This document shows positions 1-7,539 of a stretch of DNA of 41,408 nucleotides, piece by piece. The DNA is from Anabaena sp. CRKS33 (GTDB taxonomy: Bacteria > Cyanobacteriota > Cyanobacteriia > Cyanobacteriales > Nostocaceae), in contig LJOT01000007.1 in the NCBI GenBank assembly GCA_001672075.1, positions 1-41,408 on the forward strand, given 5' to 3'. A model generated the notes under the pieces. That model was not told the origin of the DNA, ran no database searches, and saw only the letters and a program-made list of their open reading frames with translations. A program made the translations under genes and the position numbers. Numbering within the stretch: the first letter of the stretch is position 1; every line of letters begins with the position of its first letter.

Positions 1-20
1 ACTAATGCTATACTTCTTTT

Positions 21-344
21 ATGGCATACATACCACTCCCAAAAGCGGTCGAATTTCTGGGATTGCATCCAAACACCTTGAGGAGATATGCAGATGAAGG
101 GAAAATCAAAAGCATTAAAAACCCGGCAGGACAAAGATTGTATGATGTTGAATCATACATTAGGCATTCAACTGGAACTCCCACTGTTTGCTACTGTCGA
201 GTCAGTTCCTCTCTTCGAGACGCTACGCGAACAAAGCAGCGAGATGACCTTGATAGACAAGTCGCTTATATGCAATCCCTCTACCCAGAAGCAGAGATCA
301 TCAAAGACATCGGCTCAGGACTCAACTTCAAAAGAAAAGATTAA
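21..344 (+). pseudogene. tnpA: IS607-family serine recombinase TnpA, C-terminally truncated
   Basis: The product starts with a MerR-like helix-turn-helix (residues 1-50, motif LGLHPNTLRRYADEGKI) followed by the start of the serine-resolvase domain (CYCRVSS, with the likely nucleophile serine, then KQRDDLDRQV). This is the layout of the IS607 transposase. Reading stops at GLNFKRK after 107 codons, whereas family members run to about 190-220 residues, so the second half of the catalytic domain is gone. Immediately after this point the sequence becomes the last part of an IS607 TnpB, so an internal deletion removed the middle of the element. About eight extra codons sit just after RVSS (see the repeat at 210-233). 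Almost certainly inactive. Confidence 0.85.
210..233 (+). repeat. Dispersed palindromic cyanobacterial repeat inserted in frame within tnpA
   Basis: A stretch of about 24 bp reading CTCTTCGAGACGCTACGCG separates RVSS from KQRDDL, which are normally almost adjacent in IS607 recombinases. The word resembles the dispersed 'TTCGCGTAGCG...' type repeats of Nostocales genomes. It adds about eight codons (SLRDATRT) without shifting the frame. The repeat family is recalled from general knowledge of cyanobacterial genomes. The exact boundaries are uncertain by a few bases. Confidence 0.6.
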
Positions 345-793
345 AGAATGCAGCAACTCGACTACGGGGAAAAATCAAATATCTAGTAGATGAGTTGCAC
401 AAGAAAACAGCTAGATTTTTAGTTGATAATTTTGATGTGATTTTACTTCCTACTTTTGAGACATCTATTATGTCCAAAAAAGCCAAAAGAAGAATGAGGT
501 CTAAATCAGTTCGACAGATGCTGACTTTAAGTCATTACAAATTCAAGAAATTCATTAAGCATAAAGCTAATGAGTTTAATAAAATAGTAATTGATGTCAA
601 TGAAGCATATACTTCAAAAACAGTAAGTTGGACTGGCGAAATTATCAGTAATCTAGGGGGATCTAAAATCATCAAATTTCGGATGGATCATAGAACTATG
701 AACCGAGATTTGAATGGTGCGCGAGGAATTTATCTTACTGCATTGGTTGATACGCCTTGGTTGAGAGACAATCTCAACTTATGTATTTGTTAG
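335..793 (+). pseudogene. tnpB: IS607-type TnpB (RuvC-like RNA-guided nuclease family), C-terminal fragment
   Basis: From about position 335 the frame reads as the C-terminal half of TnpB: KNAATRLRGKIKYLVDELHK, then LLPTFETS, the AYTSKT segment and the terminal DRDLNGARGI-like block (here NRDLNGARGI) that carries the last RuvC aspartate. The N-terminal part with the first RuvC aspartate is absent, and no good start codon exists; TTG at 395 is only the first possible one. The zinc-finger cysteines usual after TSKT are replaced (TSKTVSWTG). The fragment joins directly to truncated tnpA, so this is a deletion derivative and not a working nuclease. Confidence 0.82.
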
Positions 794-830
794 CATTGGT
801 TAGCAAAAAAGTATCGGTAATAAAGCGAAA

Positions 831-1373
831 ATGAGACGTAAATTTTCTAACAATAGACCAACTAATACCCCTAAAGCCTCTATTTTTCAATCTCCGATTT
901 TTAACTTCGCCAGCATTGCCATTTTTGGGGGGGTGCTGATTTTGGGAATTGGAATTGGGATTGCATTTAGTTCTACAACTACATTGAGTTCATCAAATGT
1001 GGCTTCCCGGGAGTTTATTGACACCAAAGCGCCAAATCCTGAGATTTGCGTCCAGTATGGAGCTAGTGCAATGGTGATGGATGCTAGATTATTTGTCACT
1101 CTTAATCCTTTTAATGTTTATGTTGCCCAGCCTAATATCCGTCCTGGATGTGTAATTCGTCAAAATAACTGGGCAATTTTGGAAAATAAAAAACTTGTGA
1201 CTTCAGATCAGGTCAGGGAATGTAAAAATCGTTTGAATACCTTTGGCTTTACAGGGGACTTAAACAGTGAAAAGCCGGATATTAGATGTATATATCAAAA
1301 TGAATCGGCTCAAAATTTCTTTTTATCTCAACCTGGGGCTGTGGGAACTCCTCAAGATACGGAAAGATTTTAA
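831..1373 (+). CDS. DUF3172 family membrane-anchored protein
   Basis: A 180-residue protein with a basic N-terminus, one membrane segment (about residues 25-47, rich in I/L/G) and a soluble domain containing conserved-looking PNPEICVQYGASA, FVTLNPFNVYV and RPGCVIRQNNWAILE blocks plus four cysteines. This pattern matches the cyanobacterial DUF3172 family, whose function is unknown. The start is an ATG at 831 without a strong Shine-Dalgarno. It stands alone on the plus strand between the IS607 remnant and a minus-strand gene. The cysteines could form disulfides if the domain is outside the cytoplasm, but that is inference. Confidence 0.8.
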   Translation: MRRKFSNNRPTNTPKASIFQSPIFNFASIAIFGGVLILGIGIGIAFSSTTTLSSSNVASREFIDTKAPNPEICVQYGASAMVMDARLFVTLNPFNVYVAQPNIRPGCVIRQNNWAILENKKLVTSDQVRECKNRLNTFGFTGDLNSEKPDIRCIYQNESAQNFFLSQPGAVGTPQDTERF

Positions 1374-1464
1374 ATGTAGGGGTCAGGAGAAAGATTTTTC
1401 TTTCCCTTTTCCCCTTTTCTGAAAAGTTTAAGTTTCCTCTACCTACTTATCTACCTACTTATAT

Positions 1465-2193
1465 TTAATCACGACCATTGATAGCAATAAGCAAACGTAA
1501 GATAAAAACAAATAAGTTAATGTAGGTGAGGTACATTGACAAAGCTGCCGGTAAATATTCATCATTGCTGTAAGTGCGAGGTAAGATGTAAAAATCAACT
1601 ACTGATGCTCCCGCGAAGAGAAATACACCTAAACCAGAGATACCGATTTCTAACCAATTTGGTGTGTAAACACCAAATAAGGCAAAGACAAATTGGAGAA
1701 GACAAACAACCAATAAGGCAACAATGCCTAGACTGATAGTTTTTGTTAACGCCATTCCGTCTGCTTCCGAAAGGTTAGAACCGATTTTTCGAGCAGCAAT
1801 GAAGGTAATACCACAACTAAGAGCAGCAATACCAATACCTTGAATACCTACGCCTTGAGTTTTCAAAGCTACAAAGACTAAGCCACTGAGAGTATAACCA
1901 GATAATAGACTGTAAATACCCAATAGGGGTAATGCTAGGGCTTTGTTACCTTTTGATGCCACATTTTGGGCAACGAAGAACAAAATTAATTCGAGAATTA
2001 CCGCTCCCAAGAAAGTGGGAAAAAAGAGTCCGGGATTAGTGCGGATAATACCTAAACCACCATAAGTGCCAATGGCAGTTAGTACCAATCCACCACCGAC
2101 GTAGGGGAGGGCGTTAGCAATGACATTTGGTCCAACAATTCCTTGATTTTCAGCTTTACGGAAAGCTTCAGGAAAATTACTTGTATTGCTCAT
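1465..2193 (-). CDS. Bax inhibitor-1 / YccA-like integral membrane protein
   Basis: The 242-residue product begins MSNTSNFPEAFRKAENQG and then has about seven hydrophobic segments, ending near FVFILRLLIAINGRD. This matches the cyanobacterial branch of the Bax inhibitor-1 superfamily, proposed in other bacteria to be a pH-sensitive calcium leak channel; the role in cyanobacteria is not settled. The ATG at 2193 is preferred over an upstream in-frame start at 2262, because the extra 23 residues are polar and not like the family. It lies downstream of, and on the same strand as, the Na+/H+ antiporter gene, with about 200 bp between them, so co-transcription is possible but unproven. Confidence 0.78.
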   Translation of the reverse strand: MSNTSNFPEAFRKAENQGIVGPNVIANALPYVGGGLVLTAIGTYGGLGIIRTNPGLFFPTFLGAVILELILFFVAQNVASKGNKALALPLLGIYSLLSGYTLSGLVFVALKTQGVGIQGIGIAALSCGITFIAARKIGSNLSEADGMALTKTISLGIVALLVVCLLQFVFALFGVYTPNWLEIGISGLGVFLFAGASVVDFYILPRTYSNDEYLPAALSMYLTYINLFVFILRLLIAINGRD

Positions 2194-2390
2194 ATCTAAA
2201 AATTGAAACTGCTGATTTCTATTTTGACAAATTTTATAAATTCTTGGGTAGGGGTTGGGCAAATTCGATCATGGGAATTTCTGTAGGTTTGTTTGGGGAA
2301 TTATTTTTGTGGACTCAAGACTGGGGAGACATTGATGAAGGAAGGGGCGAATTGGTTACTAATGAGGGATTTTGGGGATATTTTGAGGAT

Positions 2391-4577
2391 TTAGGGAATT
2401 GTTTCTTGGGTATTAATTGCTGGTAAAAGGGAGGTCAGATGTGAGGTGATTTGACTGTAACGACGGGTAATGAGTAAAGAAGAACGACATTGAATGGCGA
2501 GTTGATCTGTGTATCTTCCTAGTGTTTGACGTTCAATTCCCCAGAGACGACTAGTACCAACAATGGTTAAATCAACATTTTCCGAGGCAGCAATTACGGT
2601 TCGCATTGGGTCTGGGGTGGTGACGGTGTTGATTTGAATACGATCGCGGACACTCTTAGGTAATTGCCCGATCATGGCGTTAAGTTCATAACTTAGTTCG
2701 TCTGGGGTGTGATGGCCTTTAAATACCTGTAAAACTTGTAAAATGCAAGTATCATGGTTAATGAGTATTCTCAAAGCGATGATGAGGGCTAAATCGTCAT
2801 GAATGTTGGCGGAGTAGGGAACTAATAAACTTTCTAAGCGCTCTCCACCTTTATCTACAAATACGGCCACGTCTACTGGTGTGGTGCTAAGGATTTGTCC
2901 AACTCTTCCCCCTAAACGATTGTTACTAAAAGCGGGACGATGCCAGCCAACGAGAACTAAGTCTGGCCGTTCAATTTTGGCTATTTGTGCTGTTTCTCTG
3001 GCGACATTGCTAGATATCCGAACTATGGGATGGATATAGGAGCGTGTTTCTGGTGGTTCTAGGGTAGCGATTAATTCTTCTAGTTTTTGACGACGTTTGG
3101 CTATGAGTCTATCGGCTTCGTTGGGGCTACTCTCAAAGCTATAGTCTTCTTCGAGTTCAATGAAACTGAGGGGATAAACTAGGGCGGGTTGTCGGTTGTT
3201 GATGGCGATCGCTGCTGCTAATTGTAACAAACCTTTTTGGGTTTCGGGATTAGCTACTGGAACTAAAATCCGATATTGTAATGAGTAGGGTTCAGTAATT
3301 TCTGGTGGGGTTTCTGGTGGAATTTCTGCTTCTGGTTCAACAATATCTAATCTAATCAGGCGTTTGGGATATGTCCATTCTAGTAATGGTGAGGTCATGA
3401 ATGTTGTCACCAAGGCCATAATTACTAACATGGTAAAAAGCAAGGGTGTAATTACTTTTAATTCTAAACCGATGTTCAAGACGATTAACTCGGTTAAACC
3501 ACGAGTATTCATTAACCAACCCAGGGCGGAAGATTCTCGTTTGTCAATGCCGCTGATCCGAGCCGCTACATAAGCACCAGTATATTTACCGCCAATTGCT
3601 ACTAATAAAATCAGAGCAGACAATAGCCATAACTTAGGACTGTTGAGTAACCCAATTTGTGTTTTTAAACCACTGTAGGCGAAGAATATTGGTAATAGAA
3701 AGATGAGGACAAAATCTTCAGTTTTGATGGCCAATTCTCTGACTAATTCCTCATCTTTGGGCATGACCGCGCCTAATAGGAATGCGCCAAAAATCAGATG
3801 AATACCGATAAATTCCGTAATTAAGGCTGAGGAAACAACTCCCATATAAATTACAGCCAGAACCAATTGACTTAAACGCCCAGTCCGACGATGATGTTTA
3901 CTCAAACGTTTGAGAAACCAACGTCCAACTGTGAACATGAAGCCAATATAAACAATGCTTTCAATAATGGTGAGAACGGCTTGTTGATCAATGCTACCAT
4001 GACGAGCAACGGCGATCGCTACTGCCAAAATACACCAAGCTGTGACATCATCCACTGCGGCGCAAGTTAAGGCTAATGTGCCTAAACGAGTTCCCTGTAA
4101 ATTATTTTCAGTGATAATTCGCGCCAAAACAGGAAAGGCAGTAATTGACATTGCTGCCCCTAAAAATAAAGCAAAGGGAGCAAAGTTGACATTACTACTG
4201 GCAACCAAAGGATACAGTACAAAAGATAAGACAAATGCAGAAGCGAAGGGAACAATAATACTGAGATTGGAAATGAGAATGGCAGTTTTTAAGTTACCAC
4301 TCAGGTATTTGGGATTTAATTCTAACCCAATTAAAAACATGAAAAATATTAGCCCTATTTGCGATAAAACGTTCAAATAAGGCATTGTTTCTAATGGAAA
4401 GAGATGATGTGCTAGATCAGGGGCAATTAAACCAAATAATGATGGACCGAGCATGATACCGGCGAATATCTCACCAATTACTAATGGTTGTTTAATTGCT
4501 TTAAATCCCAGTCCTACAAGTCTTGAGAGTCCAATCACAATTAGCACTTGAACTAGAACGAGAACAACTGTGTGCAT
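2391..4577 (-). CDS. CPA2-type Na+/H+ antiporter with C-terminal universal-stress-protein domains
   Basis: The 728-residue protein has an N-terminal domain of about 12 membrane helices (residues 1-400) with the CPA2 hallmark CAAVDDVTAW, where the paired aspartates are the expected ion-binding site. A hinge rich in Pro/Glu (about 415-430) leads to a cytoplasmic region with two UspA-like halves (ILVPVANPE..., then LLVPYSANIHDD...TIVGTSRLWG). This is the usual architecture of cyanobacterial NapA/KefB-like antiporters that exchange monovalent cations for protons. The start MHTVVLVLVQVLIV at 4577 begins directly with the first helix. A family-level call is solid; the transported ion cannot be read from sequence. 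Confidence 0.9.
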   Translation of the reverse strand: MHTVVLVLVQVLIVIGLSRLVGLGFKAIKQPLVIGEIFAGIMLGPSLFGLIAPDLAHHLFPLETMPYLNVLSQIGLIFFMFLIGLELNPKYLSGNLKTAILISNLSIIVPFASAFVLSFVLYPLVASSNVNFAPFALFLGAAMSITAFPVLARIITENNLQGTRLGTLALTCAAVDDVTAWCILAVAIAVARHGSIDQQAVLTIIESIVYIGFMFTVGRWFLKRLSKHHRRTGRLSQLVLAVIYMGVVSSALITEFIGIHLIFGAFLLGAVMPKDEELVRELAIKTEDFVLIFLLPIFFAYSGLKTQIGLLNSPKLWLLSALILLVAIGGKYTGAYVAARISGIDKRESSALGWLMNTRGLTELIVLNIGLELKVITPLLFTMLVIMALVTTFMTSPLLEWTYPKRLIRLDIVEPEAEIPPETPPEITEPYSLQYRILVPVANPETQKGLLQLAAAIAINNRQPALVYPLSFIELEEDYSFESSPNEADRLIAKRRQKLEELIATLEPPETRSYIHPIVRISSNVARETAQIAKIERPDLVLVGWHRPAFSNNRLGGRVGQILSTTPVDVAVFVDKGGERLESLLVPYSANIHDDLALIIALRILINHDTCILQVLQVFKGHHTPDELSYELNAMIGQLPKSVRDRIQINTVTTPDPMRTVIAASENVDLTIVGTSRLWGIERQTLGRYTDQLAIQCRSSLLITRRYSQITSHLTSLLPAINTQETIP

Positions 4578-4741
4578 AGTTTCCCCACTAACGATTACCA
4601 GATTTGATGCAGATAATTTTTTATAACTGTGAATATTGTCAATATGATTAGATACATCTGGAGACCATTTTTATTGGTTTGAGATGTTAGTCATGGTTAC
4701 TTTACTATCTTAATGCTTATTATTAATAATAACTAACTATC

Positions 4742-4826
4742 AATTTATTGATCAAACTGTAAATAATCAAATAAATCAAAGAGAATTTAGAATTTATGGC
4801 TGTTGATCAATAAATTATTTGATCAA
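4742..4826. promoter_or_regulatory. Cluster of three TTGATCAA palindromes, possible operator
   Basis: The perfect 8-bp palindrome TTGATCAA occurs at 4748-4755, 4803-4810 and 4819-4826. The first two are embedded in a longer inverted repeat (AATTTATTGATCAA at 4742-4755 against TTGATCAATAAATT at 4803-4816). The cluster lies in the roughly 560-bp gap between the divergently transcribed antiporter (start 4577) and the ABC-F gene (start 5140). Repeated dyads there suggest binding by a dimeric regulator. The rest of this gap (4578-4741 and 4827-5139) is AT-rich; apart from the dispersed repeat at 4961-4995 I see no gene in it. Confidence 0.4.
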
Positions 4827-4960
4827 AATAGTTGACAATATAGAATTTAATGGAATTTAGGCAAAATATTTCGGAAATCCTCTTTCCTTTGTGCCTATTC
4901 TCAGGGGAGGCTGGGCGAAGGTGGTTGATTTTTCCGTGACTTGTGTATAATTCCTATTGA

Positions 4961-4995
4961 TTAACCGCAGATACACGCAGATGGACGCGGATAAT
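4961..4995. repeat. Dispersed repeat copy A (CCGCAGATACACGCAGATGG type)
   Basis: A 35-bp block with internal 10-bp periodicity (CGCAGATACACGCAGATGGACGCGG-like words). An inverted, diverged copy lies at 31238-31271 between the RHH gene and the alkane genes. The element is intergenic in both cases. It is a known style of dispersed repeat in filamentous cyanobacteria, and no function is evident. Confidence 0.55.
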
Positions 4996-5139
4996 ATCAT
5001 AGTTGGGTACTATCTGCCAAAAACATCAGTTTGTGCAGATAGACGGGATTTATTCAAAAATTTGTATATAAGACGTTAATTTTTGTTAAGATTGAATACG
5101 GCGTTAGTTTTGCCCCTTTTCCTACCCAAGAGACACTTC

Positions 5140-6834
5140 ATGCTACGACTAGAACATATCAGTAAAATTTATCCTACAGGCGAAGTTCTTAAAGATATCA
5201 ACTGGGAAGTCAAACCAGGAGATCGTATTGGTTTAGTTGGTGTTAATGGTGCGGGAAAATCTACCCAATTGAAAATCATCTCTGGGGAGATTGAACCGAC
5301 TGCTGGGGAAATTATTCGTCCGGCTAGTTTACATATAGCTTATCTTAACCAAGAGTTTGAGGTTGATCCCACTCGCACAGTCAGAGAGGAGTTTTGGACT
5401 GTATTTAAAGAAGCTAACGAGGTGCAGTTGGCTTTGTCTCATATACCTCGTGAGATGGAAACTGCTGATCCAGAGGAGTTAGATGAATTAATTCACAAAT
5501 TAGACAGGTTGCAGCGGCAATTTGAAGCTTTGGACGGATATAACTTAGATTCCCGCATTGGTAAGATATTACCAGAAATGGGATTTCAATTGGAAGATGG
5601 CGATCGCCTAGTGAGTGCTTTTTCTGGTGGTTGGCAGATGCGAATGAGTTTAGGTAAAATTCTCCTCCAAAAACCCGATTTGTTACTATTGGACGAGCCG
5701 ACAAACCACTTAGATTTAGAAACTATTGAGTGGTTAGAAAATTACCTCAGAGGTTTAATTACCCCGATGGTGATAGTTTCCCATGACCGGGAATTTCTGG
5801 ATCGTCTTTGTAACCAAATTGTGGAAACTGAACGGGGTGTTTCTAGTTCTTACCTGGGTAATTACTCATCATACCTACAACAAAAAGCAGAAAATCAGTC
5901 CGCACAATTAAACGCTTACGAACGTCAACAAAAAGAATTAGAAAAACAACAGGCATTTGTAGACAAATTCCGCGCTAGTGCTACCCGCAGCACCCAGGCA
6001 AAAAGTAGAGAAAAGCAACTAGATAAAATTGAACGCATCGAAGCACCTGTAGGGGGAGTCAGAACCCTACACTTCCGTTTTCCTGATGCTGTTCGTAGCG
6101 GTAGAGAAGTAGTAGAAATTAAGGACTTAACCCATATTTATGGGGATAAAATTCTGTTTTTATCGGCAAATCTGTTAGTAGAAAGAGGAGACAGAATTGC
6201 GTTTCTAGGTCCTAATGGTGCGGGTAAATCCACACTTTTGAAAATGATTATGGGTGTGGAAAAACCTACAGAAGGGATTGTTAAATTAGGAGATCACAAC
6301 GTTATTGCTGGTTACTTTGAACAAAACCAAGCAGAGGCGTTAGATCTAAATAAAACTGTCATGGAAACCATTCATGATGAAGTTCCCGAATGGACAAATG
6401 AGGAAGTTCGCACACTGTTAGGAAGATTCTTATTTACTGGTGATACTGTATTTAAGAAAGTTGGGGCATTAAGTGGAGGTGAAAAAGCCAGGTTAGCATT
6501 AGCAAAAATGCTATTACGTCCAGCGAATTTAATCATTTTAGATGAGCCTACCAATCACTTAGATATTCCAGCGAAGGAAATGATGGAAGAGGCTTTACAA
6601 AATTATGATGGTACAGCCCTTGTAGTTTCCCATGACCGTTATTTTATCTCCCAAGTAGCTAACAAAATTGTGGAAATTCGTGATGGTGAATTTCGGGTTT
6701 ACTTAGGGGATTATCACTATTATCTAGATAAGAAAGCGGAAGAGAAAGAATTAGCACAATTGGCAGCAGCAGAAGCGGAAAAAGCCGCGAAAAAAGCCGC
6801 CAAAGCTGCTAAAGCTGGAGCAAAAAGAAAGTAG
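5140..6834 (+). CDS. ABC-F family ATPase (ribosome-associated, Uup/EttA-like)
   Basis: The 564-residue protein has two tandem ABC nucleotide-binding domains and no membrane segments. NBD1 carries Walker A GVNGAGKST, signature FSGGWQMR and Walker B LLLLDEPTNHLD. NBD2 carries GPNGAGKST, LSGGEKARLALAK and LIILDEPTNHLD. A charged linker rich in Gln, Glu and Lys joins them, as in ABC-F proteins that act on translating ribosomes. The tail is a Lys/Ala/Glu-rich basic extension (EKAAKKAAKAAKAG), likely RNA-binding. The ATG at 5140 (MLRLEHISKIYPTG) fits the family; an upstream TTG at 5083 would add 19 unrelated residues. Subfamily (Uup versus others) is not certain. Confidence 0.9.
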   Translation: MLRLEHISKIYPTGEVLKDINWEVKPGDRIGLVGVNGAGKSTQLKIISGEIEPTAGEIIRPASLHIAYLNQEFEVDPTRTVREEFWTVFKEANEVQLALSHIPREMETADPEELDELIHKLDRLQRQFEALDGYNLDSRIGKILPEMGFQLEDGDRLVSAFSGGWQMRMSLGKILLQKPDLLLLDEPTNHLDLETIEWLENYLRGLITPMVIVSHDREFLDRLCNQIVETERGVSSSYLGNYSSYLQQKAENQSAQLNAYERQQKELEKQQAFVDKFRASATRSTQAKSREKQLDKIERIEAPVGGVRTLHFRFPDAVRSGREVVEIKDLTHIYGDKILFLSANLLVERGDRIAFLGPNGAGKSTLLKMIMGVEKPTEGIVKLGDHNVIAGYFEQNQAEALDLNKTVMETIHDEVPEWTNEEVRTLLGRFLFTGDTVFKKVGALSGGEKARLALAKMLLRPANLIILDEPTNHLDIPAKEMMEEALQNYDGTALVVSHDRYFISQVANKIVEIRDGEFRVYLGDYHYYLDKKAEEKELAQLAAAEAEKAAKKAAKAAKAGAKRK

Positions 6835-6846
6835 GTAATATTGGCG

Positions 6847-6887
6847 GGTGACTGATTGTGATTCTGGCTTTCTGTCACCTGTTTTTT
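6847..6887 (+). terminator. Weak hairpin plus T-run after the ABC-F gene
   Basis: GGTGAC (6847-6852) can pair with GTCACC (6874-6879), followed by TG and six Ts (6882-6887). The stem is only 6 bp with a 21-nt loop, so it is a weak rho-independent candidate, but its place just after the stop at 6834 fits. Confidence 0.35.
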
Positions 6888-6947
6888 AACTAGCAACTTA
6901 CATTAAATAGAATAGTTATGAAGTGTAAATCTAGCTAGGAATATATT

Positions 6948-7052
6948 ATGCAAAGAACTTTAAAGGATTTTACTTTTGAAGATTATCTAGCCTACGACGA
7001 TGGTAAGTTTAAAAAACTGAAGGAATCACTGGTAAACCTGTTCAGGTTTTAA
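6948..7052 (+). pseudogene. N-terminal fragment of a Uma2 (DUF820) family endonuclease gene
   Basis: An ATG at 6948 opens a 34-codon frame beginning MQRTLKDFTFEDYLAYDDG, which resembles the first residues of Uma2/DUF820 proteins (typically FTFEEYLAYDDGTD...). After DDGKFKK the similarity ends and the frame runs into a stop at 7050. From the same spot the sequence continues in another frame as the end of an AAA ATPase, so this is a deletion or recombination joint. A 34-residue product is not expected to be functional. Confidence 0.5.
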
Positions 7053-7249
7053 TTACAACTCATTCCCCTGTGTTATTAAATTATGTTGAACCATATCAAG
7101 TCCGTGCGGTTGAACTAGACAAAGAAGGTAAAACTCAAGTTCATAAATTACCTATAGATTCTGTGCGGTTTCAAAAGGCTTTAGAAGCTTATGATGGCGC
7201 ATTGGGTGAACTTTGGTTTACGAATGGGTTTGGAGGAAATCGAGAATGA
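7016..7249 (+). pseudogene. C-terminal fragment of an AAA family ATPase (OLD/RecF-like)
   Basis: The frame ending at TGA 7247-7249 encodes about 77 residues: GKPVQVLITTHSPVLLNYVE, then VRAVELDKEGKTQVHKL, and ends near WFTNGFGGNRE. The TTHSP segment is the switch region after Walker B in AAA_21/OLD-like ATPases, so only the end of the gene remains; Walker A and B are missing. In intact loci such ATPases are often followed by a DUF4276 or TOPRIM partner; here only an unrelated open stretch follows. A dead remnant, probably of a former defence or mobile-element gene (inference). Confidence 0.65.
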
Positions 7250-7256
7250 GTCGTAG

Positions 7257-7430
7257 GATTTGGAATCAACTTATTTATCTGAAGATACTAGCAATCAGCG
7301 TTCGCTAAAAATTCGTTGGAACTTGGGTAAACAGATTGATTTAGCAATAATCACAACTGTCTGTCCAGAAGGATATGCTGCTTTTGCACAATCCTTACTA
7401 GTAGCGACGAAAGCTGTTTTGATGGGATGA
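7257..7430 (+). other. Unassigned open frame fragment without a start codon
   Basis: A 57-codon open frame starts right after an in-frame TAG and has no plausible start codon near its beginning. It reads like coding sequence (KIRWNLGKQIDLAIITTVCP and then GYAAFAQSLLVATKAV) and ends at TGA 7428. I do not recognise the family. Position in a remnant-rich gap suggests another gene fragment. The remaining bases to 7539 hold nothing I can support except the ribosome-binding site of gpmI. Confidence 0.3.
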
Positions 7431-7539
7431 AACATGATAACCATTGGCCTATCAGAAATTAATCGGCAAAATTTAACTTCCATAAACGATTAGCAATGGT
7501 ATCATTCAGGTATTACAAAAAGTAAAGGGCGATTTTACT

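Noticed and set aside
5083-5139. Upstream TTG start extending the ABC-F protein by 19 residues
   Set aside because: The extra residues are hydrophobic and unlike family members; the ATG at 5140 begins the normal ABC-F sequence.
7295-7483. 62-codon minus-strand frame in the remnant region
   Set aside because: The plus strand reads better as decayed coding sequence and the minus frame has no recognisable protein features.
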